Shown here piece by piece: positions 10,396-20,232 of a stretch of DNA of 64,000 nt (position 1 is the first letter of the stretch; every line of letters begins with the position of its first letter). Made by a program: the position numbers and the translations under genes. The notes beneath the pieces are model-generated. The model saw only the letters and a program-made list of their open reading frames with translations, was not told the origin of the DNA and did not search any database. Source of the stretch: Bufo bufo. Taxonomy: Eukaryota > Chordata > Amphibia > Anura > Bufonidae. Location: the NCBI RefSeq assembly GCF_905171765.1, contig NC_053393.1, forward strand, positions 62,031,371 through 62,095,370, read 5' to 3'.

Positions 10396-11416
10396 AAAAA
10401 AGCAGGCTGATGTACTAGCCCTAAAAAGGGCTTTTTGGGGTGCTGTCAGGACTGTTGGTAGTCACTTTCAGGAAAGGAGAAGGGGAGAGGGAACCATCTA
10501 ACCCTTGGCCCCGACATGCCCTCCCACCACAAATGACACAGACAACCTTGTCAAGTTTATAACTTTTATTTAACAATTTTGTTGGTTGGTAGTTGGCCAC
10601 AGCTAATTCTTTAAACGGCATAACCATAGCTGAGCCCGTGCGATCCGCCAGCTGCTGAACTCCCAGCGGGCGGATTACGCCAGTTCACCTGCTCAGTATC
10701 CAACTTCTCTTTACCAGCCGCCAGCTGTGACTTAATAGGATGCCCCAATTAACAAGACCTACATAACCAAAAAACCCACACCAAAATAAACCTCGTACCC
10801 AAACAATAGGGAGGGAGGGACACAGCGCTTCTGCAAAGAGGAAGAGGGAGGGGACGCAGAGCCTTATAAAGGGGCACTCAGTAGCACGCCCCTTCCTGCC
10901 GGCAGGATGCTACCATTAACCCCCAATGCACCAGAACCTTAACCCAAACGAATGGGGCCCTATAACAAGGATAGGGAACCTAGGAAAGGGGGGGGGACCC
11001 ACAGTCCCTGTACACCCTCCCAATATGGTCAGGTGTCCACCAGATGCTGTCCTTACAGCAGAACAGATGAGTCTTTGAGGACTGGAGTGGACACAGAACA
11101 CTGGCCTAGCTAACAATTTCCCTATTAAATCAGCAGCAGCACTCTCCCTGCTCTCACTAACACTGCAGCTTCCGAATGAATCTAAGATGGATGCTGGTAG
11201 GAGGAGGTGATAGGAGGTGGGAGGGTCTGGGAGGGAGGGTATGCTGCTGATTGGCTAGAATGTGTCTGCTGACTGTGAGGTACAGGGTCAAAGTTTGCTC
11301 AATGATGACGTATAGGGGGCGGACCGAACATTGCATATGTTCGCCAGCCACGGCGAACGCGAACAAGCGATGTTCGCCTGGAACTGTTCGCCGGCGAATA
11401 GTTCGGGACATCTCTA
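10396..11416 (-). other. 5' promoter end of hAT-1 copy C
   Basis: Noncoding sequence between the array and the 5' TIR. It includes phrases shared with copy E (attaaatcagcagcagcac here; gctgctgctgatttaatagg there) and a segment resembling cattcggaagctgca. No open frame of interest. The promoter itself is inferred from position only. Confidence 0.5.
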
Positions 11417-11482
11417 TAGCTCAGTTGAAATAACAATATAATTACCACCATACAGTGGTCAAATTATATCAACATACACGTG

Positions 11483-12568
11483 TAACGACTGTAGGTAGGG
11501 ACAGGCAAGAACAGTGAACCCTAAGGCTAGAACTCGTCCGCTTTCCGTACCTACTTGCAGTATAAGCCCTAGATAGCTAGACCTCAACTGGTCAACGGTC
11601 CCTACACTATTGAAGTGCAGATACGGACTAATAAACTGTCATGGATGTAATAGGGGAGAACACCAAAAGACAACAAGAAGGAAGGGTAAAGACACTAGGC
11701 CTCACCGCTAGGGAATGAAAAGGTTCACCACCTATAAAACCCTGATCCTGGCCATAACTCCTATCCGTATGAGCACCTCTCGATGGTAGAGATGCCCATA
11801 CACAGGAATCTAGAAAACCCTGGTGACCCTCGGATGCCCTAAAGGTAATGACAGGGCAGAGCCCGTTCCTTCCCTGGTGAAGGAACTAGTGTCTCGCTGA
11901 GGCCTAGTAAACAACCAGGGGGGAATACAAAACACAACAAGCGGAACACATAACTTCTGAGGATGATGGATGAACAGGACTTCAACACGAACCACACTCC
12001 AGCTTTTTCAAAACCAAATGAAGCTATCCAGAGCAAGGAGTGATGGGTAAAGTCAGACTAAATAGGGATGGGTAAAGGTCACATGATCCACACCTGAACA
12101 GGAGGTGTGGACATAGCAGCAACACACAGACAATGTGAAACCAAAAGAGCTTGTCAGATCACTAATGTGCAGATAATCTTTCAGACCTTCTAAGACCTGT
12201 CACAGGAGTGACACAAACAAAGACAGACACAATACCAGAGTTTTACATACTTTACATGGGTCAGAACTAGATGGGCTAGGCAGTACCAAATAAGAGGCAG
12301 AAAGTGGTCAGAAGACAAGCTGGGGTCAGAAGGATGAGCAATCCAATAAAGAACAGGAACAAGGACCAGGAACACAGCTAGCGAGTCCAAAGACTATCAC
12401 TGTCAAAGGTGAATCGCCAGGAGGGGATTTAATTAGAGCACCGAGTCCCTGGAACAGAGACTGCTAGGGCCATTGCGTCCCGCAACCGCATCACTGGGGG
12501 CATGGCTCAGCATTTTGTCTCCCAGTGCTGAGGCTCCCTTCGCTGGAGTCGTCAGGTAAGTATGTTAC
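11483..12568. repeat. LTR-like dispersed repeat (tgtaac...gttaca)
   Basis: The segment begins tgtaacgactgtaggtaggg and ends gtaagtatgttaca, a TG...CA style boundary. It consists of noncoding word lists like those at 6418-6790, 54690-55375 and 57290-57600. Flanking acacg/acatg could be a decayed 5-bp target duplication. A solo LTR is the likeliest reading. No internal region or primer site follows. Confidence 0.4.
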
Positions 12569-12569
12569 A

Positions 12570-13140
12570 ACATGGTCCAGTCACATTATTATGACCACCA
12601 ACTAATATCTAGAGTATCCACCATATGCAGCACAAACAGCAGCTAGATGGGCTGTAAGTTAATCAGTAATGTCCTATTAGGTTGCCACTTGTATCTGGAG
12701 CCATGCTGACTACAGTGCATCTCACAACTGTTGGAGGGTGCGTAGGGGAGGATCCATAGAGTAAACACGATGATCAAGGTGATCCTACAGATGCTCAATT
12801 GGGTTCAAGTCTGGCAAATTGGGGGGCCAGGGTAGTTTCTTGGTCATGCTCTTCCAGAGTATAAGGCTGCCATCACCAGCTTGTGTTTTTCCAGCAATGG
12901 TTGCAGGGTGTTTTGCTATCTGATGTTTCTTGTCTGACATGCCAATCTATTCGATGAAGCAGAAAACATGACTCATAGGAGAAGGCAACCCCTGGCCAAT
13001 CAGTGGAGGTCCAATACCAATACTACTGCGAACATTGAAGCCTTTTTGCTGATGCAGCTTATTTAGCAGAGGTGCAGTGACTATCCATCTGCTTTGAAGC
13101 CCCATACACAGTAGGGTTCACTGAACAGTTGTATAAGACA
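12570..13140 (-). pseudogene. Decayed Tc1/mariner transposase fragment
   Basis: On the minus strand, about 12860-12700 translates to LPWPPNLPDLNPIEHL, the classic Tc1-family motif carrying the third catalytic acidic residue. After a stop it continues as DHLDHRVYSMDPPLRTLQQL, another stop, and DAL..SAWLQI. The stops fall where related transposases usually have Trp (tgg to tag or tga). The plus-strand end tccagtcacattattatgac near 12575 has the look of a Tc1 terminal repeat. Only the C-terminal third is recognisable and the other terminus was not found. It is distinct from the Tc1 element at 62261-63310. Confidence 0.65.
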
Positions 13141-13599
13141 CATCTGGTAGCCCCTTGGTTCCCTTTGCCACACTGTAGTGTGTTAGTCCACCCTTGTGCA
13201 CCTTCGCAGCTAACATTCACCTCTTACATCAGTGGCTCCACAGTTTCCACATTGCTTACTTGCATTGGTGCCATTTGTCCACTCACGAGTCACTACAGTA
13301 AACTGTTCACTACACACGACCAGTTCACACGGCACAGTTTTAGAAATACTGCCACCCATGGCACAAAAGCCCAAAAATATCCTATTTTGCAATTCTGATA
13401 AATCTCTTCTTTTACCCAAGACAGCAACAAGGTTAATGTGTGCAGACAGCATATCATACACCTTATATACTCACAAAGCCAGCTCATGAGACGTGACTTC
13501 CTTCATGAGCTACACACTGCCAATGTCGAAAGTAGGAAGTGGTCTCAAAAATGTGACTCGACTGTGTGGAACAACCCTATAAAAGGGCAATGCAAAGTA
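13141..13599. other. No gene seen; left flank of the gypsy insertion
   Basis: Only short unrelated open frames occur here. The sequence acatttc... resumes at 17573 on the other side of the insertion. Confidence 0.4.
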
Positions 13600-13604
13600 T
13601 TCCT

Positions 13605-13996
13605 TGTGGCAAACATCGCCACTTACAGAATGTCTTTCTTGTCTGTACCTCTTCCACTCCCCCTTTTCCTGTCCCATTGTTTCCCCAGCAGGGTGTTGTC
13701 TCAGGGACACTGGGAGACCAGTGTAAACTAGCTGCAGTGTCCCCCCTCAACCTCCCATCAGCCCTTGCTATTGTCTGACCCAACCTTTCCTTGTACCATA
13801 GTAATCTATGTATTGTATGTAAATAAGGCTGTTGGCGGTTTGAAACCAGGTGCACATGCCTAGTTAAGTCAGTTGACTCCCAAACTGTGTGTCGTCCAGT
13901 CACTGGGAAAATTGTCTCTTGGATATTGACCTGCTTCTTCAGCTACAAGGGGATTTAAGTGAAGATATTGAGGGTATACCGTGAAGCTCCGCAACA
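13605..13996 (+). repeat. 5' LTR of gypsy element
   Basis: 392 bp, TG...CA bounded. I count roughly eight mismatches to the 3' LTR (for example taaataagg versus taaatgaga, gcacatg versus gcgcatg), about 2% divergence, which indicates a fairly recent insertion. The sequence attggtggcaagcggcggg directly after it sits where the primer binding site should be. I do not assign the tRNA. Confidence 0.9.
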
Positions 13997-14114
13997 ATTG
14001 GTGGCAAGCGGCGGGAAACAAGCCTTGCAGCACAGCAAAGCAGCAGTTCGTTGAAAAAGCTATTCGGATATACCGGAGTTCGAGAATATGTGCAGTCATA
14101 CGAACGAACGGTGA

Positions 14115-14630
14115 ATGGAGACGAATTATGCAACATTGAAACGAACTACGTTAAAGGAATTATTGGAAGCAAGGGGAAGAATAGCCAGCAACAAAACCAA
14201 AGCTACTCTTGTGGCCGAACTCATGGAGGGGGACAGAGCGACCACTGCAGCAACTCCACAGGAGACAGAACCAACGGAATTTACAAGAGAGCTCAATAGC
14301 AGGTTAGCTTTTTACCCAAACACCCCCTCCATGGAGACACTAGAAAGACTGATAGCAGATGTACAGGAGTACATTGTAGCGAAGCAAAACGCTATTCAGC
14401 GAGTTGGGGAAGGAGCCCCAGCGCCCACCAGCACTACCCAGGGAAAAGCTAAGATTCCCTACCAAGCTTTTAAAAATTACACAGAAGGAGAAAGCTATAT
14501 TGACGAATACCTACAGGATTTTGAAAGGTTGTGCCAGCTACACGACATCAGCCCAGCCGACCAAGTACCCCTGCTGGCAGGTAGATTGTCAGGCCGCGCC
14601 GCAGAGGCATACCGGACTGTCCCAGACTAA
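14115..14630 (+). pseudogene. Gag polyprotein, N-terminal part (truncated by deletion)
   Basis: A 171-codon frame begins with an ATG 118 bp after the LTR. The first 35 residues (TLKRTTLKELLEARGRIASN, KTKATLVAELME) resemble a SAP-like helix-extension-helix, seen in some vertebrate gypsy gags. Residues about 115-171 (YQAFKNYTEGESYIDEYLQD, FERLCQLHDI, LLAGRLSGRAAEAYR) are a capsid/SCAN-like region that would form the virus-like particle shell. The frame stops with TAA at 14628-14630, just as a capsid continuation (YPKVKRAI) appears in another frame. No Cys-His knuckle (nucleocapsid) and no protease motif follows, so an internal deletion joins gag to integrase. I call it truncated and nonfunctional. 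Confidence 0.75.
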
Positions 14631-14701
14631 GACATCAGGAATTATCCCAAAGTCAAACGTGCGATACCTGCCAGAGGGTAGGGAAGAGAGGGGATCGCTA
14701 T

Positions 14702-15117
14702 AAAGCCAAACTCAGATCCCTGCCTATAATTGAAGAACCCTTCAGTCGAGTAGCTGTAGACACAATAGGACCCCTAGCGAAACCCAGTTCCTCTGGCAAG
14801 AAATACATCTTGACCGTAGTTGACTATGCCACTAGATACCCAGAGGCAGTGGCGTTGACCAATGTACATGCAGAGACTATAGCCGATGCCCTTATGCGAA
14901 TATTCTCCGTATGGGATTTCCCCGGGAGATTATATCGGATAGGGGCACCCAGTTCACTGCAGAGGTCACCCACCAACTCTGGAAAGTGTGTGGGGTGAAA
15001 CCGATCTTAAACTCCGCCTACCACCCCCAGTCCAACGGGCTCTGTGAACGGTTTAACGGAACACTTAAACAGATGATCCGCACGTTCATAGACACTCAAA
15101 AAGACTAGGAACGTTTT
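14702..15117 (+). pseudogene. Integrase core, frameshifted and with one stop
   Basis: This encodes the DDE core that would insert the cDNA. The first Asp is in FSRVAVDTIGPL (about 14742-14777). The frame continues through YILTVVDYATRYPEAVALTN, then shifts by one base near 14905. After the shift, PREIISDRGTQFTAEV carries the second Asp, and AYHPQSNGLCERFNGTLKQM carries the Glu. A TAG at 15106-15108 interrupts the frame just before FLPHLLFAYREVPQ, which continues into the RT frame. All three catalytic acids remain, so decay is limited to one shift and one stop. The N-terminal zinc-binding H2C2 region is missing, with the deletion junction at about 14660-14700. Confidence 0.82.
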
Positions 15118-17094
15118 TTGCCCCACTTGCTCTTTGCCTATAGGGAAGTACCCCAAGAATCCACAGGATTCTCCCCTTTTGAATTATTGTTCGGGAGGAG
15201 AGTGAGGGGTCCCTTAGACCTTATTAGAGAACACTGGGAGGGAGGGGTAACTACGAATGGTACCCCTATTGTCCCATACGTGCTGGAGTTTAGGGAACGC
15301 TTGGAGGCTCTGACCCAGACGATACGTACTAACCTCCAAGCAGCCCAACAACGACAGCGCAGATGGTATGATAAGGGGGCCAGGGACCGCAGCTTTCAGG
15401 TCGGGCAGAAGGTGTTAATACTACGGCCAGTCCATAATGACAAGCTGCAGGCCTCCTGGCAGGTCCCATACAAGGTGGTTGAGCAAATCTGCGATACCAC
15501 CTATGTGATTGGCCCGTGCACTGGAGCAGGGGGCAGACGCATGCTCCATGTGAACATGCTGAAGCCCTACTACGAGTGCATAGAAGAGGTGACCGCTATT
15601 TGCGCCTCTGCCGCAGAGGACTTTGACAATTTACCTCTCCCAGACCTCCTAGAGAAAGAGGGCCAGAAAGAGGACCTGGAAGAGGTTCAGTTAGGTGAAC
15701 GGCTGAGTCCCCAGGAAGGGGCGCAGGCTCATAGTCTAATAAGGGAAAAAGGAACCACTTTTTCTAATCTCCCCGGGTACACCCCGTTAGCCACCCACAG
15801 AGTAGAAACACCAGGGCAGACCCCTCTCTGCCAACCTCCTTACCGCATACCTGAATTCGTAAAGGATAATATGCGCAAGGAAATTGAAGAAATGCTACAA
15901 CTAGGAGTCATAGAGCACTCTGAAAGCCCTTGGGCCTCCCCAGTAGTTCTGGTGCCGAAGCGGGATGGGACTACCCGCTTCTGCGTAGACTACCGGAGGC
16001 TTAATGATAAGACCGTATCCGATGCCTACCCTATGCCCCGGATAGACGAGCTCCTGGACAAAATGGCCAGGGGCCAATACCTCACCACAATAGATCTTTG
16101 TAAGGGGTATTGGCAGATTCCCCTAGCCGAAGACGCCATCCCTAAGTCGGCGTTTGTCACCCCGTTTGGCCTGTACCAGTTTAAGGTCATGCCATTCGGG
16201 ATGAAAAACACTCCGGCTACTTTTCAGAGGATGGTGGATCGGCTATTGGATGGGTTCCAGGAGTACGCTTGCGCCTATCTAGATGATATAGCGATCTTCA
16301 GCCACTCCTGGACTGAACACCTGACCCACATAGGAGCCGTACTAGACCGTATTAGGGAGGCAGGATTAACTCTGAAACCCAGTAAGTGCCATATAGGGAT
16401 GGCAGAAGTCCAATACCTAGGACACCGGGTAGGGAGCGGCCAACAAAAACCAGAACCGGCTAAGGTAGAGGCTGTAGCCAAATGGCCAACCCCTCGTACC
16501 AAAACTCAAGTACTGGCATTCCTAGGTACCGCAGGATACTACTGTAAATTTGTACCCAACTACAGTACCCTGGCCAAACCCCTCACCGATTTGACACGCA
16601 GGAATCTTCCTAAGATAGTAGTCTGGACCCCAGAGTGTGAGCAGGCATTCCAGCAACTAAAAACGGCTCTTGTGAATTCCCCTGTACTTGCGGCCCCTGA
16701 TCCAACTAAACGCTTTCTCGTCCATACAGACCCTTCTTTGTTTGGATTGGGGGCAGTACTGAGCCAAGTCGGAGAAGATGGCGGCGAGCATCCAGTGGCT
16801 TACTTAAGCAGAAAAATTTTACCCCAGGAAGTAAGCTACGCCGCCATAGAAAAAGAATGCCTGGCCGTGGTGTGGGCCCTTAAAAAGCTGCAGCCCTATT
16901 TGTATGGACAACCCTTTTCCTTACTCACAGATCACAACCCGTTGGTGTGGCTGAACAGGGTGTCAGGAGACAATGCCAGGCTGCTGCGCTGGAGTTTGGC
17001 GCTGCAGCCTTTTGACTTTACCATCCACTACCGCCCTGGGAAGCAAAATGGCAACGCCGACGGTTTATCCAGACAAACTGAACTTGAAAAGTGA
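15118..17094 (+). CDS. Integrase C-terminus, reverse transcriptase and RNase H (open frame, 658 codons)
   Basis: An uninterrupted frame. Residues 1-30 are the end of the integrase core. Residues about 95-150 (VGQKVLILRP, KLQASWQVPYKVVE, MLHVNMLKPYYE) match the GPY/F module that follows integrase cores. An acidic linker runs to about 205. Reverse transcriptase spans about 240-430, with LTTIDLCKGYWQIPL (Asp 326) and the catalytic YLDD at 387-390. RNase H spans about 530-650, with Asp 538 (HTDPSLFGLGAVLS), Glu near 580 (IEKECLAVVWAL), Asp 605 (LLTDHNPLVWL) and Asp 648 (NADGLSRQ). It would copy element RNA into DNA. The start shown is only the first codon after the upstream TAG; the real product would begin upstream in integrase or gag. 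No integrase follows downstream. Confidence 0.9.
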   Translation: MPHLLFAYREVPQESTGFSPFELLFGRRVRGPLDLIREHWEGGVTTNGTPIVPYVLEFRERLEALTQTIRTNLQAAQQRQRRWYDKGARDRSFQVGQKVLILRPVHNDKLQASWQVPYKVVEQICDTTYVIGPCTGAGGRRMLHVNMLKPYYECIEEVTAICASAAEDFDNLPLPDLLEKEGQKEDLEEVQLGERLSPQEGAQAHSLIREKGTTFSNLPGYTPLATHRVETPGQTPLCQPPYRIPEFVKDNMRKEIEEMLQLGVIEHSESPWASPVVLVPKRDGTTRFCVDYRRLNDKTVSDAYPMPRIDELLDKMARGQYLTTIDLCKGYWQIPLAEDAIPKSAFVTPFGLYQFKVMPFGMKNTPATFQRMVDRLLDGFQEYACAYLDDIAIFSHSWTEHLTHIGAVLDRIREAGLTLKPSKCHIGMAEVQYLGHRVGSGQQKPEPAKVEAVAKWPTPRTKTQVLAFLGTAGYYCKFVPNYSTLAKPLTDLTRRNLPKIVVWTPECEQAFQQLKTALVNSPVLAAPDPTKRFLVHTDPSLFGLGAVLSQVGEDGGEHPVAYLSRKILPQEVSYAAIEKECLAVVWALKKLQPYLYGQPFSLLTDHNPLVWLNRVSGDNARLLRWSLALQPFDFTIHYRPGKQNGNADGLSRQTELEK

Positions 17095-17175
17095 TCTGTG
17101 AGCGCTCCTCCGGACATCCCCAAGCCGATCCATTGGGATCAGACTGTGTATGCCGGCTTGGTTCTGGGGGAGCAT
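17095..17175 (+). other. 3' noncoding strip with polypurine-like tract
   Basis: Only 81 bp separate the RNase H stop from the 3' LTR. The run gttctgggggagcat directly abuts the LTR and is the only purine-rich candidate for plus-strand priming. This leaves no room for an integrase domain downstream of RNase H. Confidence 0.55.
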
Positions 17176-17567
17176 TGTGGCAAACATCGCCACTTACAGA
17201 ATGTCTTTCTTGTCTGTACCTCTTCCCCTCCCCCTTTTCCTGTCCCATTGTTTCCTCAGCAGGGTGTTGTCTCAGGGACACTGGGAGACCAGTGTAAACT
17301 AGCTGCAGTGTCCCCCCTCAACCTCCCATCAGCCCTTGCTATTGTCTGACCCCACCTTTCCTTGTACCATAGTAATCTATGTATTGTATGTAAATGAGAC
17401 TGTTGGCGGTTTGAAACCAGGTGCGCATGCCTAGTAAAGTCAGTTGACTCCCAAACTGTGTGTCGTCCATTCACTGGGAAAATTGTCTCTTGGATATTGA
17501 CCTGCTTCTTCAGCTACAAGGGGATTTAAGTGAAGATATTGAGGGTATACCGTGAAGCTCCGCAACA
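17176..17567 (+). repeat. 3' LTR of gypsy element
   Basis: 392 bp, same length and boundaries as the 5' LTR, followed immediately by the target duplication ttcct (17568-17572). Confidence 0.9.
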
Positions 17568-17572
17568 TTCCT

Positions 17573-17867
17573 ATATATTTTTTTTTTCTGAACATTTCAG
17601 CAAAAAATTTGAACAGTCAAAATATTTACAGAAATTCTGGAGAACCAAAAATAAAGCTCAAGTGTCATTGTATGGCGCGATACTGTGGATACTGCTATTT
17701 TATTCTATACTTACTCTTCTCCATTGCCTTGCAAGCAGTAACTTTACTATGTTATGTTACAAGCTTAAAGAGATATTCCGATGTCAGCAAAAAATATATT
17801 ATTCTTTGGCACTCTGCGGTAAACATAGTCTGTCACAGGGTGCTGAGCAGTTGTCATGTCATCCAGG
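17573..17867. other. No gene seen; right flank of the gypsy insertion
   Basis: AT-rich noncoding sequence between the gypsy target site and the next MITE. A 215-codon frame crossing this stretch begins in the LTR and ends in the MITE, so it is chance. Confidence 0.5.
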
Positions 17868-18159
17868 CAGTGGCGTAACAAGAAATGACTGGGTCATTTT
17901 GAATGGGGCCCTACTTGCAACTTCTTCGCAACCCACTCCTCCCATACAACCCCCAATTCTGTGGCTAGTCAAGATTGCTTTCTCAGATGAGGCCCAGCAG
18001 CAGCTCCGTCCGTTTCCTATTGTGTCTCTGTATATAATGTCATTTTATAAAATTATTGAGGGGGCCCTGACAAAAAAAAATATTTCAGTCTTTCTTCTGG
18101 TTGGGCTCCTTCTAAGTTTGGGCCCCAAAGCATCTGCTTCCCCTATAACTACGCCCCTG
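17868..18159. mobile_element. hAT MITE (cagtggcgtaac...actacgcccctg)
   Basis: 292 bp with inverted ends cagtggcgtaac and ctacgcccctg. Flanks catccagg (17860-17867) and aatcctgg (18160-18167) match at 6 of 8 positions. The ends belong to the same type as 61290-61580. Noncoding. Confidence 0.65.
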
Positions 18160-18167
18160 AATCCTGG

Positions 18168-18987
18168 GGTCTTCTGAATGCCATAATAAAGTGTTTCAGT
18201 TTTGCTTGGACTGTCCCTCAAGTAGGGATACGCAAGTACTTTTTGTAGAGGTTCACTTACCTCATTCTGTCCTAGGTCCAAGCCAAACACTGAGACACAT
18301 AAGGTTATATGAGATGCATTAGGTTTCTAATTGGAGGTACAAGGGCTTACTTAATATTAATGTGAGATATGTAGGGTTAGTAAATTAATAACCTCATGTG
18401 CATCACATTATAATAGTAAGTGCACATGGGGATAACGTGTGACATACTGTATGAGGATTATGCGATTTGAACTGGAAGCCATAGGGTTGCTAATGTGAGG
18501 CAAAAGGACATAGTAAATTATTAACTCAATTCAGGCTTGGACTGGCCCACAGATGAATCCCTCGTTAGGCTCCTGAGCAAGGTGGGCTCCTAGTCTCCCA
18601 CCCCCTGCACAAATCTCACTTAACACAGTAGACTTACTGAACTACATACTGTACATATATTTAATGTGCAGCACCTCAACCACCCTATGTTCATATAAAA
18701 AACTTGATAGATTATAAAAAAAACTACTCAGTGTATTATTAGAGACACAATCAGAGCTGAGACGACTTCTAGGTATAGAGGAAAGCTACCAGTGTCCTCC
18801 TTTTCCCCAGGAGCTACCTTCTCAAAGTTGCTACAGGGACCCCCATGTTTAATCATCTGGTAGCATTGCTGCTGTGTGAGCAGGTACTATTTGAATGTAC
18901 TGTATCCGTATGGTGGGCCGCCAAAATAAATTTTACCAGTGGACCCTAGGCACCCCAGGCTGACACTGACTCCATGTACTTCCCAAT
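18168..18987. other. No gene seen
   Basis: AT-rich intergenic sequence. One stretch (18535-18620, 18905-18965) resembles the degenerate interior of 'gggcccc' hAT MITEs but has no clear ends. ttcccaat (18980-18987) precedes the next element. Confidence 0.35.
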
Positions 18988-19849
18988 TAGAGATGAGCGA
19001 ATTTTAAAAAAATTAGATTTGCCGGTTGGCCAAATTTTTGGGGAAAAATTTGGTTCGATCCGAATATATTTGCAGCAAATTTTGTTAAAAAATGGCTAAT
19101 TCCTGGCTGCAGAGAGCCTTTACAGTGGTGTAGAACACTGTGCCTTGCAGTAACACGCATAGGGAGTCTGCTTTGGTAGTGAAATAATACTGTGAGTCAG
19201 TCTTTATTTGGGCAGTCACAGGGCCAAAACTGACCAAATAACTCAAGTATGAACTTAACCTTACAGGTCGATGTTAGCGCCAAGAAGAAGCGCACTCCTT
19301 TTACACCATCGTCAGCTGATTCCACATAGATGTCCACAGAACCTGTTCTATTAAACGCTTATACAAGTAGAGCTCCCCCGACAGAGTGGAGAGGGTGTCA
19401 GCAGTAAGTTTGTCACTGATTATTTTGCCCTTCCTCTGATCCATCAGAACAATAGCCCCCAAAAAACAGATCCTGTCTGTTGAGCATCCGCCTTCACTCG
19501 GTCAGCATTTGCTCAATAATCCATCAGCATTGCTAATGCAAAAAAAAAACAGGAGTGGATCTAAAACAGAGATGACATGTGAACGGAATATTTGCATGTC
19601 TTCTGTGTATTGTACCCACTCCTGCTTTTGGCTACTAAATCATAAGGCAATTCTGATGGGTCCATACAGGTCTTACAGCTGCTACACAGAGAGGATCTGT
19701 TGTGCGTCTAATTTTTTCCTTCCTTCTGACAGATTAAAAGAAGTGTCAAATAAATGATGATGTCAGTCAAGCCAAAAATACTAAATAATGGCCCAGTCAT
19801 GAAGTGGGGAGGGTGGGAACAGCATTAGAAGTCCACAGAGCTGCCCTAT

Positions 19850-20070
19850 GATATAGTAATGAGGTGGAAGCAGCATGAGTAGACCACAGAGTGTCCCAAT
19901 GAGTCTGTAGGTGGCGGCAGCATGAGGAGGCCACAGAGTGGCAAGGTGACATAGTGTGGAGGTGGCGGCAGCATTAGGAGGCCACAGAGTGGCGAGGTGA
20001 CATAATGTGGAGGTGGCAGCAGAATCAGGAGGCCACAGAGTGGCAAGGTGACATAGTGTGGAGGTGGGTG
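19850..20070. repeat. Minisatellite, ~57-bp unit, 3-4 copies
   Basis: The phrase gaggccacagagtggcaagg recurs with gtgacatagtgtggaggtgg between copies. It lies in the 3' part of hAT-2. Antisense open frames here reflect the repeat only. Confidence 0.7.
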
Positions 20071-20232
20071 GCAATACCAGTACCAGCTGAAGATGGTGGG
20101 TGAACGAAGGAGCACTTGGCATCAGATGTGTGGCAACAGGCGGGTGGCAGCATCAGAATAGTAGCTGAGGCAGGTAGCCAGAAGAAACCAGTCTCTTTTG
20201 TCAAAGTGTTGGTGTGGCACCATGGATGATCT

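Larger units (their letters stand above)
7780..11416 (-). mobile_element. hAT-1 DNA transposon, copy C (inverted, internally deleted)
   Basis: This is a complete but deleted hAT-1 copy in reverse orientation. Its 3' end starts at 7780 (tagagatgtcgcgaaca) and its 5' end finishes at 11416 (gttcgggacatctcta). The flanks cagctcag (7772-7779) and tagctcag (11417-11424) match at 7 of 8 positions, giving an 8-bp TSD. Reading the minus strand from 5' to 3': promoter end (11416-10400), 5-copy tandem array (10395-9707), a short fused transposase (9687-9300), 3' noncoding sequence, U2-like units (9090-8742), a second transposase segment (8670-8137) and the 3' noncoding/TIR region. At 3637 bp it is shorter than copy E because the transposase core is missing. 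Confidence 0.85.
13605..17567 (+). mobile_element. Ty3/gypsy LTR retrotransposon, Gmr1-like domain order
   Basis: A full-length but internally deleted LTR retrotransposon of 3963 bp. Two 392-bp LTRs (13605-13996 and 17176-17567) both start tgtggcaaacatcgcc and end ccgcaaca, and the direct repeat ttcct (13600-13604 and 17568-17572) is the 5-bp TSD. The interior reads gag, then integrase core, then reverse transcriptase, then RNase H, which runs to within 85 bp of the right LTR. The nucleocapsid, protease and the integrase N-terminal zinc region are missing between 14631 and about 14700. Integrase upstream of RT is the Ty1/copia-like order known in the Gmr1-like group of Ty3/gypsy elements. Confidence 0.9.

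Noticed and set aside
16026..16502. Minus-strand frames inside the gypsy RT region
   Set aside because: Shadows of the 658-codon RT/RNase H frame, which has all catalytic motifs.
17530..18177. 215-codon open frame on the plus strand
   Set aside because: It starts in the gypsy 3' LTR, crosses the target site and ends in a hAT MITE. No protein motif is present, so it is a chance frame across repeat junctions.
19781..20122. Open frames of 113 and 89 codons on the minus strand with repeated 'CHLATLWPP' words
   Set aside because: They only translate the ~57-bp minisatellite in hAT-2 in two frames.
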